A DNA stretch of 36,575 nucleotides from Candidatus Hydrogenedentota bacterium (GTDB taxonomy: Bacteria; Hydrogenedentota; Hydrogenedentia; Hydrogenedentales; CAITNO01). The position numbers and the translations under genes are program-made. The notes beneath the pieces are model-generated. The model saw nothing but the letters and a program-made list of their open reading frames with translations. It was not told the DNA's origin and made no database searches. The stretch lies in assembly GCA_022706235.1 (NCBI GenBank), contig JAKJCY010000025.1, forward strand, positions 1 through 36,575, in the 5' to 3' direction. Below, piece by piece: positions 24,233 to 31,369 of this stretch (positions within the stretch are counted from its first letter, which is position 1; each line of letters begins with the position of its first letter).

Positions 24233-25087
24233 TTATTCGCCCAAGTTCTCTGCACAGGCGGTGTCTTTGTCGCCGTGCGAGGTTACCGGCAGGTCACCCA
24301 AAATAAGTTGGGGAGAGATGCCTTTTTCCGTCACAATGATTTTAGCGTTGTTTTTAAGAGATGCCTCAGTCACCTCAAGCCGCTTTAAGTCCAATGCGTT
24401 GCCTTGGAAATATCGGGCTGCCGCCTCGTTTACCAGCTGGATTGCCCGGGCTTTTCCCTCCGCGACCCGGATCTCGGCCTCTTTCTTGCCTTCCGCCAAC
24501 TGGACCGCAGCCAGTTTTTCCTGTTCGGCGGCTTCAAATTTGCCGGTAGCCAGCAGTTTCATGGCGCGCCGCTCCTGTTCGGCCGTTTTTTCCTTGTGCA
24601 TGGCCTCCTTGATATCCTCGGGCGGGTCAATCATCTGAATTTCCACCTTGCAAACCTTCAGTCCCCAGTCGAAGACCATCTCATCGAGATTTTTTTGCAG
24701 GTTGTTGGAAATACGTTCGCGCGCAATGAGGCTCTCGTCCAAGGTGAGTTCGCCGAATTCCTGCCTCAGATTCGTTTTTGCCAGTTCAACCGTGGCGCGC
24801 AGCCAGTTATCGATGTTGTAAAAGGTCTTTTGGATATCTTCCGCCTCCAGCCCGGGTCGAACCCAGATGAAACCATCCACCGTAATTTCCACATTGTCTT
24901 TGGTAATGACCGGCTGGGGGTCGAGGGACACGGTATGTTCCCGAATATCCCGGATGCGCGTGAGATTTACCAAGGGCCATTGTACATGCAACCCGGGCCC
25001 GACGAAACGTTTGTACCTGCCCAGGCACTCCACAATACCCCGCTCGTATTGGTTGACAATGTACACGGGAAAATGAATGGTCCGCAT
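24233..25087 (-). CDS. SPFH/Band 7 domain protein
   Basis: A 284-residue protein. I start at the ATG at 25087 (GGGAG upstream, MRTIHFPVYIV); the longer frame runs into repeat DNA. The SPFH core begins VNQYERGIVECLGRYKRFVGPG, followed by VSLDPQPVITKDNVEITVDGFIWVR and LDESLIARERISNNLQKNLDEMVFDWGLKV, the standard stomatin/prohibitin pattern. A charged, coiled-coil-prone stretch rich in Glu, Lys and Ala (about 185-250) follows. Such proteins form large membrane-associated rings that organise lipid domains or proteases. Unusually, the N-terminal membrane helix found in most bacterial stomatins is missing, and no NfeD-like partner lies next to it. Membrane attachment would then be peripheral or through a partner. 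Confidence 0.9.
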   Translation of the reverse strand: MRTIHFPVYIVNQYERGIVECLGRYKRFVGPGLHVQWPLVNLTRIRDIREHTVSLDPQPVITKDNVEITVDGFIWVRPGLEAEDIQKTFYNIDNWLRATVELAKTNLRQEFGELTLDESLIARERISNNLQKNLDEMVFDWGLKVCKVEIQMIDPPEDIKEAMHKEKTAEQERRAMKLLATGKFEAAEQEKLAAVQLAEGKKEAEIRVAEGKARAIQLVNEAAARYFQGNALDLKRLEVTEASLKNNAKIIVTEKGISPQLILGDLPVTSHGDKDTACAENLGE

Positions 25088-25137
25088 GGCGTATCTCCCT
25101 TCTATTACGCACGTCTCAGAGGGTGTACGGAAAGTCG

Positions 25138-25197
25138 AGATTGCTTCACTTCGTTCGCAATGACGGATAGATGTATACGGTGTCATTGCGAGCAAGC
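25138..25197. repeat. inner palindrome 1 of the MITE-like element
   Basis: CGCAATGAC (25156-25164) pairs with GTCATTGCG (25182-25190), and the outer GCTT/AAGC extend the stem. This belongs to the dispersed CATTGCGAG-type palindrome family seen as short translated-looking repeats in many bacterial genomes. A related half copy, CATTGCGAAGG, begins at 21948. Confidence 0.5.
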
Positions 25198-25292
25198 CAC
25201 CCCGACGCGTCGGCGTTTATTTTTAAAGAAACATGATCATGATTTTCGAGTATGATAGGAATACGATTGCTTATCAGCCGACTATTATTCAT

Positions 25293-25371
25293 CGTCATTG
25301 CGAGGCACGAAGCAATCTGGTTTATACCAAGTCCATTTAGCGATGAGATTGCTTCGTTCCTCGCAATGACG
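25293..25371. repeat. inner palindrome 2 of the MITE-like element
   Basis: The 26-nt arms 25293-25318 and 25346-25371 are inverted repeats with one mismatch, separated by a 27-nt loop. They carry the same CGTCATTGCGAGG core as palindrome 1. RNA from either strand would form a very stable hairpin. Confidence 0.7.
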
Positions 25372-25574
25372 AGGTAAAGATTTTTATATCTCAATTTTAC
25401 AGTATGTTACAGGATGCGTTTCTTAGGAGCAATCTCGATAAGTTGCGATAATTGCACAGGCCGTTGAAGCGACTTTCCGTACACGTGTCTCAGGGATTTA
25501 TGTTCCGACACCGGATATCAGGATAACTCTGTTCTTCCCTCCCAGTCAATAGGGTAAGCCTTTCCCCCTGCATC

Positions 25575-25605
25575 ACCCGCAGGAACGACACGGCGGGTCC
25601 GGTCT
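25575..25605 (+). terminator. weak hairpin plus T run before metK
   Basis: ACCCGC (25575-25580) and GCGGGT (25593-25598) form a 6-bp stem with a 12-nt loop, followed within seven bases by TTTTT. The shape fits a weak intrinsic terminator, but no plus-strand gene ends just before it. Confidence 0.3.
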
Positions 25606-25610
25606 TTTTG

Positions 25611-25640
25611 TTGGTATTTCAGGCACTGTTACGCTATAGT
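25611..25640 (+). promoter_or_regulatory. probable metK promoter
   Basis: TTGGTA (25611-25616), 18 bp, then TATAGT (25635-25640), with a start expected near 25647. The resulting ~70-nt leader is too short for a SAM-I riboswitch, and no SAM or SAH riboswitch core was seen. The metK ribosome-binding site is AAAGGAA. Confidence 0.4.
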
Positions 25641-25718
25641 ATAGGAACGGGGCGCACATGTATTTAATATCAAATCGGCGGTGCGACCTATTCAACGTTT
25701 ATAGAAAGGAACTTCCTG

Positions 25719-26912
25719 ATGAGCAAGTTGCTTACCAACCATGTGTTTACTTCGGAGTCGGTGTCTGAGGGCCATCCGGATAAGATATGTGACCAGATTT
25801 CCGACGCCATACTGGACGCCTGTCTCAAGGCGGACCCCAAAAGCCATGTGGGGTGTGAGACGCTGGTTGGTCCCAATCTGGTGGTCAACGCCGGTGAAAT
25901 TACCTGCGAAGGGTGGGAGAGCATCAATCCGGAGGCCATCGCCCGCAAGGTGGTTAAAAATATCGGCTACGTGCATAATGACATTGGTTTTTCCTTTGAA
26001 ACGTTCGGTTATATCAACTGGATTCACGGTCAGTCCGGCGATATTGCCCAGGGGGTCAACGAAGGGCAGGGATTGTATAAGGAACAGGGTGCGGGCGACC
26101 AGGGCATGATGTTCGGATACGCCTCCGATGAGACACCCGAGCTGATGCCGGCCACCATCCAATACAGCCACGACCTGTTGATGGAACTGGCCCGCATTCG
26201 CAAGGCGGGTGAGATTGCCTACCTGCGTCCGGATTCCAAATCCCAGGTATCCATCCGCTACGAGAACGGCGCCCCTGTCGCCATCACGAACGTGGTGATT
26301 TCCCATCAGACCGAGGCCGTACCCCTGACCCGTATACGAAAAGACCTTATCGCGGTTGCCCAGAAGATATTGGAATCAACAGGCCTGTTGACCGGCAAGA
26401 CCAAGTATTACATCAATCCCACGGGCCGTTTTGTAACGGGCGGGCCCTACGGTGACTCCGGATTGACCGGGCGGAAGATTATTGTGGACAGTTACGGCGG
26501 CGTCGGCAGTCATGGCGGCGGCGCCTTCTCGGGCAAAGATCCGACGAAGGTGGACCGCAGTGCGGCCTATTATGCGCGGTATGTGGCGAAAAACATCGTT
26601 GCCTCCGGGCTGGCGAAGCGGTGCGAACTCCAGGTGGCTTATGCCATCGGGGTGGCCCGTCCCATGAGCATCAACGTGTCCACCTTTGGAACGGGTGTCG
26701 TTGACGATGCGATTCTGCAGCGCGTGGTTGAATCCTCCGGCCTGTTTGATTTCCGGCCCGCCGCAATTATGGCGAGCCTGGGCCTGTCGCGGCCCCGGGG
26801 CTGGTGCTACCAGGACACGGCGGCGTACGGTCATTTTGGCCGGAAGATGTTCCCCTGGGAAAAGACCGACAAAGTCCGGGACCTTAAAAACGAAGTCGCG
26901 GCGAAGGCGTGA
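25719..26912 (+). CDS. metK: S-adenosylmethionine synthase
   Basis: A 397-residue cytosolic enzyme, close to the family's usual 380-400. ATP- and metal-binding blocks are intact: SEGHPDKICDQISDAILDA (His19, Asp21, Lys22), GAGDQGMMFGYA (about 124-135), and the phosphate loop GGGAFSGKDPTKVDRS (about 265-280). The three-fold repeated architecture is complete. It makes SAM from methionine and ATP. It is the first gene of a plus-strand set with a PfkB kinase (overlapping or 5 bp away), purO and purB, which links SAM production to adenosine salvage and purine synthesis. The Dam methylase in this window is one of its consumers. Confidence 0.97.
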   Translation: MSKLLTNHVFTSESVSEGHPDKICDQISDAILDACLKADPKSHVGCETLVGPNLVVNAGEITCEGWESINPEAIARKVVKNIGYVHNDIGFSFETFGYINWIHGQSGDIAQGVNEGQGLYKEQGAGDQGMMFGYASDETPELMPATIQYSHDLLMELARIRKAGEIAYLRPDSKSQVSIRYENGAPVAITNVVISHQTEAVPLTRIRKDLIAVAQKILESTGLLTGKTKYYINPTGRFVTGGPYGDSGLTGRKIIVDSYGGVGSHGGGAFSGKDPTKVDRSAAYYARYVAKNIVASGLAKRCELQVAYAIGVARPMSINVSTFGTGVVDDAILQRVVESSGLFDFRPAAIMASLGLSRPRGWCYQDTAAYGHFGRKMFPWEKTDKVRDLKNEVAAKA

Positions 26913-26917
26913 CGCCG

Positions 26918-27913
26918 ATGACGGCCGGAGACAGCAAAACCCGCGTTCTGGGCGTGGGTTCCCCGATGATGGACCTTCTGGCCAAAGTGCCCGAAGCCTT
27001 TCTTGGCGGGGTGCCCGGCGCCAAGGGCGGCATGGAGTGGGTGGCGCCGGAGCAGATGGATGCGCTCATCGCACGGCTGCCGGAAGCGCCCCTCCAGGCG
27101 CCCGGCGGCAGCGCCGCCAATACCATTTGCGCCCTTGGGCGGCTCGGTGTGCCGGTCGCCCTGCTGGGCAAAATGGGGCGGGATGAGGCCGGGGAAGCAT
27201 ACAAACGGGCTTTCCAGGCTCTCGGCGGCAGCGACGTCTGTTTCAAGTACACCAGTGAACGGGCGACGGGGCGGTGTCTGAGCCTGATTACCCCTGACGG
27301 GGAACGCACCATGCGCACCGACCTGGGCGCCGCCATGTTGATAGAGATTGCGGATGTGAGCCCTTCCGATTTTCAGGAATGCCGGCATGTGCATATCGAG
27401 GGCTACGGCCTTTATAACCCCGATTTTGTCACGCACGTGCTGAAGACGGCCAAATCCTGCGGGTGCACGGTCAGCCTCGACCTGGGGTCATTTGAAGTCG
27501 TCCGAAGTGTGCAAACCCTACTGCCCGGCCTGCTTCAGGACTACGTGGACATTGTTTTTGCCAATGAGGATGAGGCGCGCGCCTTTTGCGATGCGGAGGA
27601 ACCCGAGCGCGGGTTGGCGGCCTTGGCCGCCTGTTGCGGTGTTGCCGCGGTGAAACTGGGCGCCGAGGGCGCCTGGGTGCAGTCGGGTGCGGTGCGTGAA
27701 CGCATTCCAGCGGTTCCCGTGGAACACGTCATGGATACCACCGGTGCCGGAGACTGTTGGGCTGCGGGCCTCCTTTACGGACATCTTTGCGGCCTGCCGT
27801 TAAAGGACAGCGGACGGTTCGCCTCCCTTATCGGGGCGGAAACGGTGTCCTGTCTGGGCGCCTCTCCCGAGGAGGAGGGCTGGCGGCGCATCCTCGATGC
27901 CGTAAACGCCTAG
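26918..27913 (+). CDS. PfkB-family carbohydrate/nucleoside kinase, adenosine-kinase-like
   Basis: A 331-residue protein from the ATG at 26918 (GAAGG about 10 bp upstream). A GTG at 26909 overlapping the metK stop is the alternative start. PfkB features are PGGSAANTICALGRLG near residue 62, GKMGRDEAGE, a VFANEDEARAF segment, and DTTGAGD (273-279) with the catalytic base Asp279. The overall pattern is that of the adenosine kinase/ribokinase group, which transfers phosphate from ATP to a sugar hydroxyl. Its position directly after metK fits recycling of adenosine released from S-adenosylhomocysteine. Family certain; adenosine as substrate is inferred from context. Confidence 0.85.
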   Translation: MTAGDSKTRVLGVGSPMMDLLAKVPEAFLGGVPGAKGGMEWVAPEQMDALIARLPEAPLQAPGGSAANTICALGRLGVPVALLGKMGRDEAGEAYKRAFQALGGSDVCFKYTSERATGRCLSLITPDGERTMRTDLGAAMLIEIADVSPSDFQECRHVHIEGYGLYNPDFVTHVLKTAKSCGCTVSLDLGSFEVVRSVQTLLPGLLQDYVDIVFANEDEARAFCDAEEPERGLAALAACCGVAAVKLGAEGAWVQSGAVRERIPAVPVEHVMDTTGAGDCWAAGLLYGHLCGLPLKDSGRFASLIGAETVSCLGASPEEEGWRRILDAVNA

Positions 27914-27961
27914 TCAACTTACACAGGAAAGCAGCGATTTCCATACAAGGAGGAATGTTTC

Positions 27962-28612
27962 ATGTACATAGGCAGAATCGTAAGCGTAGGGCGCACCCAG
28001 GACGGACGTTTGTGCGCGGCGTACCGGGTTTCCAGCCGGTCCTTTCCCAACCGCACCGCGGTTCTGGGGGAAGGCAAAATCAGTATTGTGCCCAAGCCCG
28101 GTCATGAAAGCGATGTGATGAAGAATCCCTATATCGCCTACAACTGCGTGCGTATTGTCAGGCATGGCGATATCGCCGTGGTTACAAACGGCAGCCAGAC
28201 GGACGTGATTGCCGACAAGATAGAGGAGGGCATGCCCGTCCGGGAAGCGCTGGTGCTGGCCTCTCTCATGCTTGATTATGAAAAAGACGCGTATAACACC
28301 CCGCGCATCAGTGCCGTTGCGGATAAAAACATCGGCGCGGGCTGGCTCGGCATTGTGCGTCACGACGGGCTGGAGGTGCAGCGCATCCCCCTTGAATTCG
28401 GGAGGCTCTGGTATGTGGCCACCTATGAAGAGAATACCATCAATCGCAGCCAATGCGATGAGTTTCCGGTGTCTTCCGCAGAGGAGGTTTGCGATTATAT
28501 GCTGGGCGGGGGCGTCTTCGCGCAGCGCACGCACCCTGTTACCGGGGTGAGCGCTCTGGCGGCGGATTATGGGTTTGACCTGTTTGCGAAAGATGTCACG
28601 CCGGGAAGTTGA
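27962..28612 (+). CDS. purO: IMP cyclohydrolase of the archaeal PurO type
   Basis: A 216-residue protein with an excellent ribosome-binding site (AAGGAGG) before the ATG. The N-terminus MYIGRIVSVGRTQDG, then AAYRVSSRSFPNRTAVL, NPYIAYNCVRIV and VVTNGSQTD match the PurO family (PF07826), first known from methanogens. PurO closes the ring of FAICAR to give IMP, the last step of de novo purine synthesis. Most bacteria use the unrelated C-terminal/N-terminal bifunctional PurH instead. An AICAR transformylase must then be encoded elsewhere. It lies 48 bp after the kinase and 78 bp before purB, which uses IMP-derived adenylosuccinate. Assignment is strong. Confidence 0.9.
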   Translation: MYIGRIVSVGRTQDGRLCAAYRVSSRSFPNRTAVLGEGKISIVPKPGHESDVMKNPYIAYNCVRIVRHGDIAVVTNGSQTDVIADKIEEGMPVREALVLASLMLDYEKDAYNTPRISAVADKNIGAGWLGIVRHDGLEVQRIPLEFGRLWYVATYEENTINRSQCDEFPVSSAEEVCDYMLGGGVFAQRTHPVTGVSALAADYGFDLFAKDVTPGS

Positions 28613-28690
28613 AAGCAGCCGCTGTTCCGTAAGCCGCCGGGCCGGGAGTGTGTCCGGGGGCGAAGCGCAAAACCGACAGGATGTACGCCC

Positions 28691-30121
28691 ATGAGTGACA
28701 ACTACGTATCGCCCCTTGTGGAACGGTTCGCCACGGCGCCGATGAAGAAACTTTGGGGCGCTCAGAAGAAATTTTCGACCTGGCGGCGGTGCTGGGTGGC
28801 CCTGGCCGAGGCGGAACGGGAACTGGGCCTGGAGATCACGGAGGCCCAGGTTGAAGCCCTGCGCGCCCACATCGATGACATCGATTTCGAAAAGGCCGGG
28901 GCCTACGAAAAAGAGACGCGCCATGATGTCATGGCCCACATCCACACCTATGGCGACGCGGCCCCGGAAGCCCGTGCCATCATCCACCTGGGCGCGACCA
29001 GCTGTTACGTGGGCGATAATACCGACCTTATCCTGATGCGTGAAGGATTGAATCTCATCCTGGACAAAGTGGCGGCCGTCTTGTCGCGGTTGTGCCGCTT
29101 TGCGCTGGAATATAAAGACCTGGCCGCCTTGGGATTTACCCACTACCAGCCCGCGCAGCTGGTTACCGTCGGCAAGCGCGCCTGCCTCTGGGCGCAGGAC
29201 CTGCTTCTGGACGGTCTGCAGATGGAGCGGCAGTTACCTGACCTGCGCTGCCGGGGCGTTAAGGGGGCCACGGGCACGCAGGCGTCGTTCATGGCGCTAT
29301 TCAATGGCGATGAAGAAAAGGTGCTCGCCCTGGACCGGTTGGTCGCGCAAAAACTGGGATTCGACCAGGCGTTTACCATCACCGGCCAGACCTACACCCG
29401 GAAACTGGATACCCAGGTGCTCAACGCGCTGGCGGGTATCGGCGAATCCGCCCACAAGTTCGGCACGGATATGCGGCTGCTGCAGAACCTCAAGGAAGTG
29501 GAGGAACCTTTCGAATCCACCCAGGTCGGCAGTTCGGCCATGCCCTACAAGCGCAACCCCATGCGCAGCGAACGCATCTGCGCCTTGTCCCGCTTCCTCA
29601 TAACCGCCCCCCTGCACGGGGCGTTCACCAGCGCCGTACAGTGGTTTGAACGCACCCTGGACGATTCCGCCATCCGCCGGCTGAGCGTGCCGGAAGCCTT
29701 CCTGGCCGCCGATGCCATCCTGAATCTGTACCTGAATGTGATGGAAAAGCCGCGCGTCTATCCCAGGGTTATCGAGAAGCGCATCTGGAGCGAACTCCCC
29801 TTTATGGCGTCTGAAAATATCCTGATGGCGTGCGTGCAGCGCGGCGGCGACCGGCAGACCCTGCATGAAACGATCCGGCGCCATGCCCAGGAAGCGGGAC
29901 GGCGGGTCAAGGAAGAAGGGGCCGACAATGACCTGCTGGAACGGCTTGCCGCCGACCCGGTCATCGGCATGACGCGCGAGGAGATGGAAAAGATTCTTGA
30001 CGTCCGCCGCTTTGTCGGGCGCGCGCCCGCCCAGGTGGTTCAATTCATCGAGGAGGAAGTGGAACCTTTCCTCAAGCGGCGAGGCGCCCACGGGGAGGTT
30101 AGTTCGGACGTGCGGGTATAA
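28691..30121 (+). CDS. purB: adenylosuccinate lyase, eukaryote-like form
   Basis: A 476-residue member of the fumarase/aspartase superfamily. The signature loop GSSAMPYKRNP (280-290) carries the catalytic serine. HDVMAHIHTYGDAAPEA and LGATSCYVGDNTDL give the active-site His and Thr/Ser segments. It acts twice in purine synthesis, cleaving SAICAR and adenylosuccinate with release of fumarate. Segments such as FTHYQPAQLVTVGKR, QWFERTLDDSA and LPFMASENILMA closely recall animal ADSL from memory, more than the shorter E. coli or Bacillus types, and the length (476 against about 484) agrees. The start follows AGGA. It ends the metK-kinase-purO-purB set. Confidence 0.95.
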   Translation: MSDNYVSPLVERFATAPMKKLWGAQKKFSTWRRCWVALAEAERELGLEITEAQVEALRAHIDDIDFEKAGAYEKETRHDVMAHIHTYGDAAPEARAIIHLGATSCYVGDNTDLILMREGLNLILDKVAAVLSRLCRFALEYKDLAALGFTHYQPAQLVTVGKRACLWAQDLLLDGLQMERQLPDLRCRGVKGATGTQASFMALFNGDEEKVLALDRLVAQKLGFDQAFTITGQTYTRKLDTQVLNALAGIGESAHKFGTDMRLLQNLKEVEEPFESTQVGSSAMPYKRNPMRSERICALSRFLITAPLHGAFTSAVQWFERTLDDSAIRRLSVPEAFLAADAILNLYLNVMEKPRVYPRVIEKRIWSELPFMASENILMACVQRGGDRQTLHETIRRHAQEAGRRVKEEGADNDLLERLAADPVIGMTREEMEKILDVRRFVGRAPAQVVQFIEEEVEPFLKRRGAHGEVSSDVRV

Positions 30122-30138
30122 GGGCGGTATTTCCGGCC

Positions 30139-31218
30139 TCAGGAGCGTTCCTGCCGCTGACAGGCGGTGCAGCTTTCCAGTTTGTGGTGGACTTCGCGCA
30201 GCAGCGTTTCCGTCATTTCCCAGCCGATGCAGGGGTCCGTAATGCTGCGGCCATAACAGAGGGTATCGATGTCATCGACCACTTTCTGGCACCCTTCCTC
30301 CAGGTTGCTTTCGAGCATCACGCCCACAATTGAACGGTTACCCTCAATGCGCTGCTGGACGACGTCCCGGAGCACATGCGCCTGCAAGCGGGGGCGTTTT
30401 CCGCAGTTGGCGTGGCTGCAGTCCACGATGATGCGGGGTTCCAGGCCGGCCGCCTGCAGTTGTTCTTCCACGGCGATGACGCTGACCGGGTCGTAGTTGG
30501 GGCCGGACCGGCCGCCGCGCAGGATGACATGGCCCAGCCGGTTGCCCCGGGTACGCACCACGCACGTGAAGCCGTCTTCGTCTATGCCGAGGAAATGATG
30601 GGGGCGGCCCGCGGAAATGACCGCGTCGATGGCCGTTCTTAAATTACCGTCCGTGTTGTTTTTGAACCCGACGGGCATGGACAGGCCGCTGGCCATTTCG
30701 CGGTGCGTCTGCGATTCCGAGGTGCGCGCGCCGATGGATACCCACGAAAGCAGGTCGGCGATATACTGGGGGATAATGGGGTCGAGCACCTCGCTGGCGG
30801 CGGGCATGCCGAGTTCGGCGAGTTCAAGCAGAAGGGAACGCGCCTTGAAAAGCCCCTTTTCGATATCATAGCTCCCGTTCATATCCGGGTCGTTGATAAG
30901 GCCCTTCCAGCCCACCGTGGTCCGGGGCTTTTCGAAATAGACGCGCATATCGATGAGCAACCGGTCGGCCAGTTCCCGCTTAAGCGCGCAGAGCCGCTCC
31001 GCGTAATCCAGCGCAGCCCTGGTGTCATGAATGGAACAGGGCCCCGCAATGACCAGCATCCTGTTGTCGCGCCCTTCCAATAGGGCCGCAATTTCCTCCC
31101 GGGCATCGGCGACCTTTTCGGCGGCCCCTTCGCTCAAGGGCAATTGCTCCCGCAAGCGGCGCGGCGGCATCAGCGGGGAAAACGAAGATACATTCAGGTT
31201 GTTAACGGCACGCGTCAT
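30139..31218 (-). CDS. aroG: 3-deoxy-7-phosphoheptulonate (DAHP) synthase, type I
   Basis: A 359-residue enzyme, near E. coli AroG (350). The ATG at 31218 after GAAGGA was preferred to upstream extensions because NLNVSSFSPLMPPRRL is the family's N-terminus. Visible blocks are the metal-site AGPCSIHD with Cys61 and His64, RVYFEKPRTTVGWKGL, GARTSESQTHREMASGLSMPVGFKN, and VDCSHANCGK. It joins phosphoenolpyruvate and erythrose 4-phosphate in the first step of aromatic amino acid synthesis. The N-terminal arm that forms the feedback site in AroF/G/H is present, so control by Phe, Tyr or Trp is likely, but which cannot be told. It lies 151 bp after the DUF2723 gene and converges on purB with only 17 bp between. 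Confidence 0.93.
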   Translation of the reverse strand: MTRAVNNLNVSSFSPLMPPRRLREQLPLSEGAAEKVADAREEIAALLEGRDNRMLVIAGPCSIHDTRAALDYAERLCALKRELADRLLIDMRVYFEKPRTTVGWKGLINDPDMNGSYDIEKGLFKARSLLLELAELGMPAASEVLDPIIPQYIADLLSWVSIGARTSESQTHREMASGLSMPVGFKNNTDGNLRTAIDAVISAGRPHHFLGIDEDGFTCVVRTRGNRLGHVILRGGRSGPNYDPVSVIAVEEQLQAAGLEPRIIVDCSHANCGKRPRLQAHVLRDVVQQRIEGNRSIVGVMLESNLEEGCQKVVDDIDTLCYGRSITDPCIGWEMTETLLREVHHKLESCTACQRQERS

Positions 31219-31369
31219 GACGGTTATTCCTTCAAGGCCGGCGGCAACGACATTAACGGGCGCCGGACCCGTTATGCTGGGATGGCCCAGCCTCCACGAC
31301 CAGGCAGCCATGGTACAGCATCTTTCCCGGGAAAGCCAAATCCCGGCGCGGTTTAAGAGGGTGGCCCCC

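Larger units (their letters stand above)
25113..25493. mobile_element. MITE-like non-autonomous element with 15-bp terminal inverted repeats
   Basis: GTGTACGGAAAGTCG (25123-25137) and its perfect reverse complement (25470-25484) bound a 362-bp segment with no coding capacity. The 7-mer GTCTCAG occurs directly outside both ends (25113-25119 and 25487-25493), 2-3 bp from the repeats, as a possible target duplication. The inside is filled with palindromic units. It lies 36 bp from the SPFH start codon and may carry or disrupt that gene's promoter. No transposase is present in the window. Confidence 0.6.

Noticed and set aside
25138..25371. CRISPR array
   Set aside because: The repeats are inverted, unequal in spacing and only a few; there are no uniform spacers and no cas genes.
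25500..25718. SAM or SAH riboswitch before metK
   Set aside because: Looked for because metK is often so controlled. The predicted leader is only about 70 nt and no riboswitch core was found.
27914..29143. 409-codon open frame on the minus strand
   Set aside because: Antisense to purO and the start of purB, both of which have recognisable family motifs.
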